Part shown: in pieces, positions 24,741 through 35,999 of the stretch | Layout: every line of letters begins with the position of its first letter | Position numbering within the stretch: the first letter of the stretch is position 1 | Assembly: GCF_032854445.1 (NCBI RefSeq) | Contig: NC_088302.1 | Location: forward strand, 9,731,338-9,791,337 | Source of the DNA: Liolophura sinensis | Lineage: Eukaryota > Mollusca > Polyplacophora > Chitonida > Chitonidae | Direction: 5' to 3' | DNA length: 60,000 bases | Notes under the pieces: generated by a model | The model's input: only the letters and a program-made list of their open reading frames with translations | What the model was told of the DNA's origin: nothing | Database searches by the model: none | Made by a program: the position numbers and the translations under genes

Positions 24741-27700
24741 GTAAGCCCCTCTACCCCATGAGATTACATTCAAGTGAAACTATTTAAATTTATGTTAAAT
24801 TTGAAGTTGCAAAATCTGTTTTTGTCATGACCGTTGTATGCTTGTTCAGGAAGTTCTACAAAACACCAACTCTTATTATCAATTCATCGATTTACAATTT
24901 TCTTAGTATATATAGTAGAAACTGGGCATAGGATAAAATTCTGCTCCCGAAATTTCTGTTATCGTTATTTGTATTTTGCATGTTTTATTTGGGTTTGTGC
25001 TCTGTGCCATATCTCAAGATAATATGCGTTGTAATTTACCATTGTCAACTTCTCGCCGAGAACTTTATTAATGTAAATGGAGTCAGCGATAGCTAGACTG
25101 GAACTCGTGACAGCACTGGACAAGTGCTAGTGGTGACCAGTGGTGTCGTTGGCTAATGTTATTGTTATGTAGAGTTATCATACAAAAAGATGCTGTAGCC
25201 TTATAAGGAATGGTGCATTAAAGGACTGATTGTATGAGTGCCCGAGTGATATTAATGAGATGGTCGATTTACTAATAGTGACCCAGAAGCTGAAATATAT
25301 GTGTATGAAGCAAAATGCCTATGGTGTGACCTACCACTCTGGAATACATCTTCCGTGATATTAAAATGAAAAGTGACAACGTTGGGATGACCACTTTCCA
25401 CGTCTGCTGATGGACAAAGCTGCAATCATGAACGAATCTTAGTCTTTCAGACCGAGGCTCTGTACCAATGACCTCGTGTTCCACAATGGAAGATTTTCTG
25501 CACCGTTCTTATTATTTCGCACTTGAAATGCTTGTTTCCCATCCGGCTTAATCTGGGTACAACATCCAAAAATATCTTAGATGTTCCTTCCACATCAATG
25601 ACCATGTTGCTTGGTTAAGAATTGTCACCATGTAACCACTCTCTTGTCTCTGTGTGTAATTCAGTTGAGTTTCTATTTCCAGAATTATATTTGAAACAGG
25701 AGTTAATTTGACTCTTGATGTAATTATTATAATCTTGCGCCTAAAGCTATACGGACCAAAGCTGGATTGTCCATTGCTCATTGCTATCGCATCTGTGATG
25801 TTTTGTGATTCAGATTCCGATCATTGTATCACATGGTAGGTTTAAGATTGGTATGCATAGAATACAAGGCGTCATTTTAAATATACATGCATATATGCAC
25901 CTAACCTCGAAACTAAGATAACCACATTGCGTCATGCACACAAGAACGCTTTATGTAATGGCTATTTATCTATTTATTCATTTGATTGGTGTTTCACGCC
26001 GTATTCAAGAATATTTCATTCCAACATTATGGTGGAAGGAAACCGCGCAGCCCGGGGGAAACCTACGACCATCCGCAGGTTGCTGCTTGACCTTCCCACG
26101 TACGGCCGGAGAGAAGGCTAGCATGAGCTGGACTTGAACTCACAGCGACCGCATTGGTGAAAGGCTTCTGGGTTATGTAATACTTTTCCGCGCTTCTAGC
26201 TGGATGGCACATCAGTGGTTTCCATACCCAAATATCACAGTATATGTACATTTTATTCAATGTAACGAAATATATTACGTGTACCTTTTAAATTGTCACT
26301 GTGTGATTGTTATGTACCGGTATTGGCTAAACCAGTACTTCTGAGCACTTCTGAGTTAAAAGAGACCAAGGACCTGTCCGGATTTGACCCCGAATCAACA
26401 TGGTGCTAGTGATTGTGTTATTGATATGAAGAAAAGAAAATACAAACATAGAAAATAAGCCACGAGTCTTAGAACTTTTAGCTGCATTTCATCAGTATGT
26501 AAACAAAGTTCATCCAAAGTTCATTAATTTGCTCTGGCGAACAAGACACCACACCGCTTGTCAGAATGTTTTAATAGACGAGTCTATAAGAAAGGTTAGA
26601 TGGAGGTAACATCTGATATGCAGGCCTGGTCCGCACATCTTAGTTCTTCCCTTTCATGCTATTTATGGATGACACAATCTAGAAATTTCTAAATTCGAGG
26701 TGTTGTCCAAGAATTGAACTTTTTGTGGGCGTGTGACTTTTTGAGAATACCTGTATTTCCACTTACGTACTGTGAACAAAACTCAAAATACTTCCATTGT
26801 GTATTCAAACAAACTTGCTTTTTGTACACTAGAACGTACATCGAATTGCGCTTCCAAGGTGAGAAAAGAGTACTCATTTTTTTTTCAAACTTGTTCCCAG
26901 ACTGAGAAGTTGAATTAATATATTGAATGTTGGACTTGTTTCTGTTATTCCATGAAGTGAAACATTGATATCATTTCAACATCATGATGGTCTAATGGGG
27001 ACTTGTAAAGTTCAACACATACACCAACAAGGTGTTGCAAAACTGGAATTCATGGATCAGAATCGATTGGGTCACATTAAATACCTCACAACTTTTGTCC
27101 CAGCTTCGGTTGTCATGGGAACTCTTCGCGCACTGCTGACCTAGTGACCGCCGCATTCAGTATGTCTATTCCTATATAAAAGTGTACTTTTGCGCTGAGT
27201 TTGGACGAGATTTAATGACTTCATATATTCAGACAAAGGCTTCTATTGTGATTTGGCCAAAAAAGCGCAGTCTTAAACGGTTAATGGGTGAAAGTTGTAA
27301 TGAATATTGGCGCATTAATGTTCCAACTGGCGCAAATTACGAGATTTTTGACAAGAAAAATGTAGACAAACCACCGGAGAAAGTCAGACAATTTATTATG
27401 GTAGCGCCGGTGATAAATCTGGTGGACCCGACACTTGGGGCAGATCCATGATAGCCCGAATCAATTACACGGAGAAGAAGTATATCACGCCTTTTAGGTC
27501 GTAAATCTTGTGTACAAGTTTAAACGTTACACATGTTTCATCGCGAAGGACTTTGGGCTTATTTAAAAGAAAAGACAACAGATGATTGATAAAATATACA
27601 CAAAGAAATAGTCTGACTTTTCCTAAGCTTGACCGAGTCGTTTAAGTTCATGATAAACAACAAATGCACACCAGATTCAGAGAGTGGCATGACGTGTGAC

Positions 27701-30700
27701 TTATTATTATTAGCCCATCAGGACGCCTTGCAGTAAGCAGTACTCCGAGCAGGAAGTACGTGGAATGGCTGCCTCTCCCTCATACTGTGATAACACCATG
27801 AATGCATGCCACTGAACTCTTGCCATATATTCATTTACAAAATGAAGACTCGTCTTATCATGCATGTACGTCGTAGGAAGATATAATTTTCAATTATGAA
27901 TATGAATATCAATTTTTTTTCCTCTCTGATACGTATCAGTACAATGGCTCGGGCGGGCGACTTACTTGCCTTCGGTAAGTCGTTTCAGTGAAGCAGCACT
28001 AAATAAAAGAGCGGTAGAAATCCGTCCTGCAACAAGGAGGCACATTACACGTACATGCACCCTAAAGATTCCTTCGTCGTCATATGACTGAAAAATTGTT
28101 GAGTACGACGTTAAACCCCAAGCACTCACTCCTCTCTGATATTAGATTATATGGGTCTTATATACTAATTGTCATTCTCCACAGTAATTTTCTATTTTTC
28201 CTTTCTGTAACGAAAGGGTTCTTACATGTAGAGACTGCTCTCCAGAAATATGCACGTCAAGCCCCTAACTAATGAAGTAGCGTTTGTTCAAATCCATCCT
28301 TCTCTTGTGCTCGGTTTTATATCTGCCGATATATAGTTTCTCCCCACCTCTGGCCGGTTTTGTCAATCCACCTTTAAACCTGTTCTTAAAACTCAAGTGA
28401 AAAGTGCCCGACTGAATGCGACATAAAAAAACACAGCCAAATGAACAAATGAATACTTAAAGGCATAAGTTTGGTAAACGTTATAATTCAACATTTTCAT
28501 GTGACAGTCACGCCAAAACTTATAGCCAATCACATCAAGAATACAATCTGTTCAGGACGGCTCATGAAATAATGTAAACCATAAAACTGACACATGTTCT
28601 ATTTTGGTATACCCCATGCATCAGTTACCCTTTATTAACTTAAAAGAAGATCTCCGTATTTTATATTCCGCCTCTCATCTTTGATCTTGAATGGTAAAAG
28701 ACATCCCTTCGAAGTTTTTTCAGTACGGCCTTTGCAAAGTAACTTGTTGAAAAATATAGAGGTATACAACTCAAATGGGCAGAAATCAAATGGGTTGACA
28801 ATAGTTTATAAGATTAAATTGGGCGAATCAGCATTAGATTTCACCGCAGCACCAAATTCTGGACTCCGAAATTAGCAAGGAACACTTTGGCCAAGTGAAG
28901 TATTATTCTAAGATATATATGGAAAATATTAGAAGAGCCTTGTGCTTTCTCCTTGATCTTACACATATTAGACGGGCATGATTATGTAAAAATGTTGGTC
29001 TTTCTTCTAACGAAGAAAAGTTTCAACAATCCTGTTGTATAGAATAAAATACAAAGCCTGCTTGTGTATGTTTTGATCGACCGGATCGAGTTTATTCCGC
29101 AGATGGTAACCCATATGAGCGTGTAAGCCCGTTTCATTCTTATACACTTATACACACACATACATATATACATATATGTCAGAGCTGGTTGATATGTGTC
29201 ATCAAATTACAGTTTACACATTCGCTTTAGTAAATGTTCACGCATTGCCATTTAACCACAACTGGCTGAAATGTCAAACTCTAGACAGCTCTAATGTTCC
29301 ACACTGTAGCTTTGTTCGGCCTCTCCAGCTTCCAGAAATTACCGCCTGGAGGATTTGTCCTCGGATGCCATGTGGTACCAACTGTAGATACCGTGGTCAG
29401 GTTTGCCTACACCAAGACGGTGTATGCACAGATTGTGCTCAGTGTTTGTCAAATTCATCTGTTCATAGATACAAACACAGTCCCAACCTACAATGGCTAT
29501 GTCTGCTTACAGAGAAGGCACTGTGAATAGTTTCTTCTTGAAGGTTTCATGCATGAGGACAGCACTCAAAACATAGGGATGGTTTCACCATTGCGAGGGA
29601 ATATCCGCTGAAACTTGAAGATGACTCTCCTGTCATGAGACGGATTTACATGCATGCAAACGTGAAACTTTGTTCAAAGGTCTATTCGAATCGAGTTTTA
29701 TTGTTTTGTGGAGGCCCATAATTTGTAGCTGGTTGATCAATGGTTTATTGCTCTGTTACTTCAAAGGAGTATACCTTAGTACATAGTTTTATCGCTCGGA
29801 TGAGCTATCCGTGTATACAGCTGGTATCTAAGTGTGTTATCTTAGTGGAGTTGAATTTGAAACATTATAATTTGGAAGTTGCTGTTATTTATTTGCCTCC
29901 TTTATTGGATTGGAGTTCTACGCCGTACTCAAAAATATTTCACTTCAACGACGTCGGTCTGCATTATAGTGGGAGGGAACCGGTCAAAATCCGGGGAAAT
30001 CGCGACCATTCAAGGATTGCTGGAGTTATTTTTGTTACGTACAAGTCTTTGCAATTTAGCTAAGACACATTGTAGAAAGTGTTTTTGCTAAATGGAGCAT
30101 GTCTTTTGTGTATGGTCAATCTATGAGCCTATATACAGAATTTTCTTCGTTATGTTCGACAAAGGTGCTTAAATTATTTCATGTTTTTTTCTTTGCAGAT
30201 GATATGGCTATGAAGAGGAAGGAGGCTCCATCTCCTCCCCCAACTCTCAGGCACAGCTCTTTACACTCTAGCAGACATAGCCTTGTTCTTGACGAGGAAA
30301 CCTTCGAAGAAGCATTTCTCAGATGTGCCATATGCCGGGATAGGTACGAAAGCGCTGAAAAAGTTCCCAAACTGCTGCCTTGCCATCATACCTTCTGCTT
30401 GCCCTGTCTCACGCAAATGGTGCGCACGGAAGGCGAACACCGACAGAGTTACTCCCCCTTGTTTCGACAGCTCCAGAACCCCGTCACCATCCACTGCCCG
30501 TCTTGCCGATCAGGGTTCCTGGCCACGGAAGAGAACCTGAAGCAGTTGGCGACGGACTACCGCGTGGTGCAGCTTATGGACTTCTTGAAGCGAACCAACC
30601 GCTTCAAGGTGAACCTCTGTTCCAAGCACCACCTTCAGGCCCTGAACTTCTTTTGCGAGACGTGCATCGTCCCTGTGTGCCGAGACTGCACCGTCATTGA

Positions 30701-31307
30701 CCACAAGGAGTACAAAGGGCACATCGTCATGGACATGGAAGAAGCCCTGAAGAAGTACGTCCCGACCATCGACACGACCATCGACGCTTTGGAACACGAG
30801 GTCGCCACGATGCAGGATCGACGGCTCATCCTGGAGAACGCCACGAAGGAGCTGGAAGAGTCGCGCCATACTCTCTTCCTCAACGTCGAACAGAGTTTCG
30901 CCACTCTTCGCACGTGCATGGAGGAACGCGAAAAGGAAATCCTGGAACTTTGCGATCTCGTAGTGGACAAGGAAAAAGAGAAGATCGCAGACAAGCTCAA
31001 CTTGATATCGGAGAGAGAAGACAAACTCCTAGCCAAGGGCAAACATCTCCGCGAAAGCAAAGGCGCCGACGACGTGGAGCAAATGTTCCGGGGGCAACAA
31101 GACGTCAGGAAGTTCCTTAGTACCCCAACGGTCGGTCTGTCGTCGCGTGACCCAGCTGAAGAAGGTCTTCAGACGACATTCAAGTTCCACAATCTGGAAT
31201 TGAACAATATTATACTTCGTCTCAATAATTTCGGGGACATTACAGCCAAAACAGAAGTGAACAGTAGACGAGGCGGGACCAGAGGTGAACGTTTTAAAAG
31301 CGTTTAA
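24686..31307 (+). CDS. TRIM-family RING/B-box/coiled-coil protein, two coding exons joined
   Basis: Joining 24686-24740 to 30199-31307 gives 387 residues plus stop. The split codon G|AT reads Asp. The RING is C3HC4: Cys61, Cys64, Cys80, His82, Cys85, Cys88, Cys118 and Cys121. One B-box 2 follows: Cys159, His162, Cys171, Cys174, Cys179, Cys182, His187 and His193. A charged coiled coil covers about residues 198-315. By family knowledge the RING recruits an E2 enzyme, the coiled coil dimerises, and the protein acts as a ubiquitin ligase, usually cytosolic. No SPRY, NHL or filamin domain follows. The last 45 residues contain a segment (LNNIILRLNNFGDIT) that I think resembles the coiled-coil end of NHL-type TRIMs, but this is a weak inference. 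It lies convergent to ELL. The RBCC assignment is firm. The substrate and orthologue are unknown, so no symbol is given. A start at the internal ATG of the large exon (about 30204) is the alternative. Confidence 0.85.
25960..26172 (-). repeat. SINE family A with 9-bp target-site duplication
   Basis: The tail reads GATTGGTGTTTCACGCCGTA on the + strand. The body and B box (GACTTGAACTCACAGCG in reverse) follow. The flanks TTATGTAAT at 25951-25959 and 26173-26181 are identical target-site duplications. The 5' part of the tRNA head is missing. Confidence 0.9.
26182..27919. other. No feature recognised (TRIM intron)
   Basis: Includes an 89-codon frame at 27182-27451 with no motif or splice context. 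Confidence 0.4.
27932..28129 (+). repeat. SINE family B, 5'-truncated, 12-bp target-site duplication
   Basis: Body CAGTGAAGCAGCACTAAAT and TCCGTCCTGCAACAAGGAGG; tail ATATGACTGAAAAATTGTTG then GAGTACGACGTTAAACCCC. The flanks TCCTCTCTGATA at 27920-27931 and 28130-28141 are identical. Confidence 0.92.
28142..29884. other. No feature recognised (TRIM intron)
   Basis: Two overlapping frames at 29176-29530 lack splice sites and family motifs. A short CA/TA-rich run lies at 29148-29180. Confidence 0.4.
29885..30024 (-). repeat. SINE family A, 3' part, diverged
   Basis: TTCTACGCCGTACTCAAAAA, TATTTCACTTCAACGACG and GCATTATAGTGGGAGGGAAC follow the family order. It lies 175 bp before the TRIM large exon. 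Confidence 0.8.
30199..31307 (+). CDS. TRIM gene, large exon (RING, B-box 2, coiled coil, stop)
   Basis: The acceptor is a T-rich tract ending TTTGCAG at 30198, and the exon reads in phase 1 to TAA at 31305-31307. It carries the entire RING, B-box and coiled coil. GC content and third-position use differ clearly from the AT-rich flanks. The - strand and other-frame open stretches inside it are shadows of this coding sequence. A second possible donor, GAG|GTGAAC at 31285, lies 20 bases before the stop and could lead to an alternative C terminus. No recognisable downstream exon was found. Confidence 0.9.
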
Positions 31308-33500
31308 CGTATGGGGCTCTGTACATCAAAGGCGGGTATATCACTACACATTAATTATAAACTATGTATACGAAATAGCTACGTGAATTCATGAAGTCAA
31401 CTTACAGATTTAATGAACAACAACTACAGTTGCGCAGAAGTATATACGACAGCAGTTTTGAATTTCGACCTCAGTAACGTGCTAAATATCTCTTTTAATC
31501 CGCCAAGAGACGAGATAACGGTTTTCAGTGTTGCTCCACATATACACTTTGGAGGTTTCATGGATGCCAGGTTCCACACTTTACTTTCGGAAACAACTGA
31601 GAATTGTCCATGATACCCTTGAGTCACCCACCAAAGTTCATTGTTGAAGGAGCAGAACCTTGATAGACATTTTTGGTAAATTTGTAAAGTGCTTCAATCC
31701 TTGCGGTGCTCAACACATAACCGTGAACACAAGGCCAAAAGTGTTTGGCCGGGGCACTGTTTCAGAATCCAGAACTTGATTATGGAAGATGTGAATTGTT
31801 TGCGGGGTTTTCTCTTTCTCGAACCAGAAAAACACTGTATAGAAACCTCCGAGGAAGAAAAAGGTTGTTTCGTCTTCCCAACGATGCTGATAACAGTTTT
31901 AATGTATTTATTTGGCTATCACAGTAACATGATGATGAACAATTATGCATTTATAACCACTTTGTTGTCAAGAAGGCCTGATCTATGCACATACTTATTG
32001 TGAATTTGTGTGTTATTTAATGTAAATTTCAAACAAGGTAGTATAGTGGATATAAATATATTTCAGTTTATGTATATAGGTTGATTTTTCTTTGTTGGTG
32101 GACATGGTCTTTGCAACGTGTGCGTGAGCAATTTTTCTGAAATATATCCAGAACTACGAATATTAAGCTTATGTACATTAAATTCTTGTTTGCATGCAGT
32201 ACGAATCGGTTTGCTGCATTCGGCCAGTCGAATGGAAAAAAAGGAAAACTATTTAATATGATTTGTACCCTAAAAATAACCAATGACTGCTTTCTAATTT
32301 TGCATTTTAAATTCTACAAGTACTAGAAGTCGCTAGATCAATTAAGGGGAGATAATTCTTTCTCTCATGTCAAACTAACCGTCCGCTTAGTTAAGTGTTG
32401 TATTCATCACTTCGGCAAAGCTTAGCTTTATCTTTATATTGTGGATCTCCTTATTTATTGTTTTCAATGGCGCAATAAGCTAAACTACACAATTTAAATT
32501 ACCACAGGTAAATGTTGGTGGCTTGAAGGGTGATTTACGGTACATGTTCGTGATCTAAGATCCTGTATAACGTGTTAACGAGTATAATATTATTTAGGTT
32601 TGTTTGATGATACTGGTTCCAGTATGATTGAACTTTACATACACGCCAAATTTGCAACAGAAATGAGGAGTATATGCGTGCCATGGAAGCCAGGTGCAAA
32701 GGGGGACGTGTCGCTCATTTAATAGCTGTCAGTCTGAGCCTGGAGAGAGATTTTCTGAATTAAATGTTTTGCCATTTTGCTTTACCCGTGTTGGTATACA
32801 AATCAAGCATTTGTTTTCTTCAGTTTAACTATAAAACGGGGAACGAAAGCAGAAGAAAAACATTTGGTAAGCTTGTGCATTCTGATAACGCCAAACTGTT
32901 CATACATCTTTTATACCTTTTGTAGCACTTTTCCTTCTGCTGAAACCATTCCATTTTCTTTAAATTTCATACTTGCCCTTGATTTTTTATTTACACATTT
33001 TCAAATGTGGTAAGAATAAAGTGAGATCGATCCCCTTATGAGGGTCAAGTACTGACAAGACGACCATGCAAGACAAGAGCCTAAATTATGACATTCTCGT
33101 CATCAGGTCAATTCAAGCCCATCAAATTTACAACGATTCAATTCTTCTGTGATAATAATCAGTATTTTTAACCCTTTCGGCCACACCGGTTGCATTTCAT
33201 CAGTCATAAATCTGTTTGTTTTCACTACTACTTGTATATACGGCATGTTTCCAAGAATTCTTATCCTAATCTCTACTCACAGGAAAAGACACCGGCTGCA
33301 CATGGGACTAGTATATAAATGTGTGACCGTCACTAGAGCAAAGCCAGATTCGCTGAGCATTTTTTGGTTTGACTTCTAAACCACTTCGACGGTCCACTGT
33401 TGACACTTGAGGGTAACTATCGTCACTTCATTTATGCAAAAATTACCCTATTTGTGGTGAAAAATATATGTTGTGAACTTCTCATTTCTCTCTTCTTGTT
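31308..33500 (+). other. Region after the TRIM stop, probable 3' UTR and intergenic
   Basis: No exon, NHL-repeat coding sequence or SINE was seen. Possible poly(A) hexamers are listed separately. Confidence 0.4.
33015..33020 (+). terminator. Possible poly(A) signal of the TRIM gene
   Basis: AATAAA is the first canonical + strand poly(A) hexamer I see after the TRIM stop, 1.7 kb downstream. A variant ATTAAA lies earlier at 32178-32183, followed by a T-rich stretch. Either could end the transcript; neither has independent support. Confidence 0.25.
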
Positions 33501-33504
33501 TTTT

Positions 33505-33940
33505 TTCTGGCTCAGATAGTTAAAGCCTTGGCTCGGTACGACTACCATCCTCTCGACCACCTGGATCGAGTCACATTTAAGACGTTAAAAGAGGAAGTTG
33601 TAACTCCCTCGCTTGGCGTTCAGCATGAAGGGAATGGTGCAACGACTGATTGACCCTTATCAGTATAATGGCTAGGGCGTGGCGGCTTATTTGCCTTCGG
33701 TAAGGCGTCTCAGTGAAGCAGCACTATATAAAAGAGCGGTGGAAATCCGTCCTGCAAGAAGAAGGCACATTACATGCACTCTAAGGGTTCCTTCATCGTT
33801 ATATGACTGAAAAATTGTTGAGCACGACGTTAAACCCCTAGCACTCACTCACTCCTCTCTTCCAAAGGGGCCGCGTGTTCGAATCCAGCTTTCGGTGTTT
33901 CGGCCACGGTTTTAAGTCAGGAAATTTGTTAAGTACGGTC
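33505..33940 (+). repeat. SINE family C interrupted by a SINE family B insertion
   Basis: The family C A box (GGCTCAGATAGTTAAAGCC) is at 33511-33530 and its B box (TGTTCGAATCCAGC) near 33873. Between them is a 299-bp family B copy (33555-33853) with body AAAGAGCGGTGGAAATCCG and tail ATATGACTGAAAAATTGTTG. The repeat TCCTCTC on both sides (33548-33554, 33853-33859) fits a short target-site duplication. Confidence 0.7.
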
Positions 33941-34979
33941 TGTGGTGTGCTATGTACAAGAGATACACGTGAATATGATCAATTATCTCTTTATAATATC
34001 TTATTATTTGATTGTTGTTTACACTATATTAATTCTGCACCGTATACAAGTGATATAAGATTTTACCTACATAATGCAAAGATTTCATGTACGGGATGGT
34101 GGCCTGTTAAACTTGGCGAGGAAACCGGGGTGCCTAGAGTAAGTTTGAATTTAAAGCCCATTTGCCTCTATCTAGATTTGGATTAAAGTATTTTTTAAGA
34201 AGTCTTAGTTTAGTCGCAGGTCTAAAAGTTACATTTCTTGGTACATCTATCTTGTTCTAGAAATCCACGAGGACATGGAAAGTCGTACCCTTGCGTAGCA
34301 ACGTGTTAGTTATGATAATTCGGAACTGTGTCATGTCTATTCGTGGTGATCGTGCATGACGGAGTCTTGCAGAGCTGTCTGTTGTTAAATCGTAATCATT
34401 CGTCGCAGAAGTATATTTAAATGTTACGACTTCCTACGACTGGACATATCAGGACATAAAGAAGATTTGTGCAGACATGTAGCTTATTACATTTCAATCA
34501 GGAGCAATTCTGAATGACCAATGTTCCACAGGTGTAACAACCACACTGGCCAGAAGCCATTACATCAGAGACATAAAGTCAGTAGGACAGGTCTAACAAA
34601 TGATCAGACAGCCGCCAAGGATTGTCTAAATACGATCAAGACTCTGTCAAGCCTACAAAGTTACAGGACACTCGAAAGAATTGCTAAGACATGTGTCACG
34701 AATAACGCTGATGTGTCACATGTCCGAATATCGCAAGAATTGATACAATATGAGCCGACGTGGCAACGACACAGACAAGAGGTCGCCACAACTGTTACAG
34801 TATTGCTGACGTCATCCGTGCCACGTGGCTTGTTGTCCGCTGTATCCGACGCGTCGTTATAATTGACTCTTTCTGCTTTCAATATATCTATATATCTATA
34901 TAAAGATACCATCACACCCCTAGCCCCATCCGAGCAACTGTCATTGTAATCAAACATTTAGTCAGCATCCAAAGAGCCA

Positions 34980-35110
34980 GAAGTACAGAGGAATGATCGT
35001 AATTGGTTTCCCCCTGCCTCTGCCCGTTTCCTCCCACCATAATGCTGTCCGCCGTCGTGTAAGTGAAACATTCTTGAATGCGGCGTATAAGACCAATCAA
35101 ATAAATAAAT
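34980..35110 (+). repeat. SINE family A, 5'-truncated
   Basis: Carries TTTCCTCCCACCATAATGCT, GTGTAAGTGAAACATTCTTG and an (AAATA)n end; no tRNA head. Confidence 0.88.
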
Positions 35111-35299
35111 ATGACCAATCCGAAAAACAATACCGCGGGCTCTTGTAAGAATCTCCTGTTGCCAGGCATCTGAGGGTATGCAGGCCCAATGCAGGGCCTC
35201 CAATGTATTGTACTTCCCTAGAAGGTGCTCTTCCAATGTCTTTGGATCAACACATAGGATATTTGTATACGACCTATGCGTCCAAACAAGACATTCGTC

Positions 35300-35480
35300 A
35301 ACCAATATGGACGTTCCAGGTCAATAATCGCAAAGGCCAATTCCCTAAACGACATATAACAGAAACTGCAAAGGACCAAGAAAGTATGTAAAGTACGGAA
35401 ATAGGACGCAGTCGTGCAAAGAGAAGCAGTCAGCAATTTTCAGTCATGCTGGAAAGGCGGAATGTGTGTGTTCTAGGTGA
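35300..35480 (-). repeat. Dispersed repeat family D, copy 3
   Basis: Read in reverse it has GACTGCTTCTCTTTGCACGA, CCGTACTTTACATACTTTCT and GATTATTGACCTGGAACGTC, matching 22110-22320. The open frame that reads through its edge (34958-35305, -) is therefore not taken as a gene. Confidence 0.75.
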
Positions 35481-35999
35481 TGACCTATCTCCTTCCAACA
35501 AGTCGGCCAACAACCCTTCATGCTGACCGTAAACAGGCCTTTCCAAGAGCAACTCATACTGACCTTGGCCTTGACGGGCTCTTAAGACGTGACAACAGTG
35601 CAGCTGCACCCAATAGCATTTTCTAGCAACGGTATCTCTTGGAGGATGGCCATCAAGTATTTACAGATGTCAGCCAACCTGTATTTATACTCAAACTTCA
35701 CGTCAAGAAAACTAGGGGTCACGTCGTGACCATGTTAAGAGGTGGGTTAGCTTTATCGTAGATACGTCGTCCAACGGAATCCAGCAAAACTCAGTGATGC
35801 TAGTCTATGCACTAACAATATTAAAGATTGTAGCATGGAGGCTAGGTGGGTTGATGGGTAGAGGAAACAAGCTTTGGATAAACCACCACTTTAAACTCTC
35901 CCGTAAATAGGTTCCTACTGTGAATGACAAGCAAACGCATGGGCAGTTAAATTGCATGATCGGATTTATTCATTACACTGTAACAATGAACAAGGCATG
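35481..35999. other. No feature recognised
   Basis: Intergenic between the two convergent genes; no exon or repeat match seen. Confidence 0.4.

Noticed and set aside
27182-27451. 89-codon + strand frame with a PPEKVRQFIMVAPVINL segment
   Set aside because: No family recognised and no splice partner in the TRIM phase.
34521-34862. 113-codon + strand frame
   Set aside because: No family motif, and no acceptor or donor linking it to the TRIM gene.
34958-35305. 115-codon - strand frame with a THRSYTNILCVDPKTLEEH segment
   Set aside because: It starts at the edge of repeat family D and runs through a SINE family A copy (34980-35110). No gene context.
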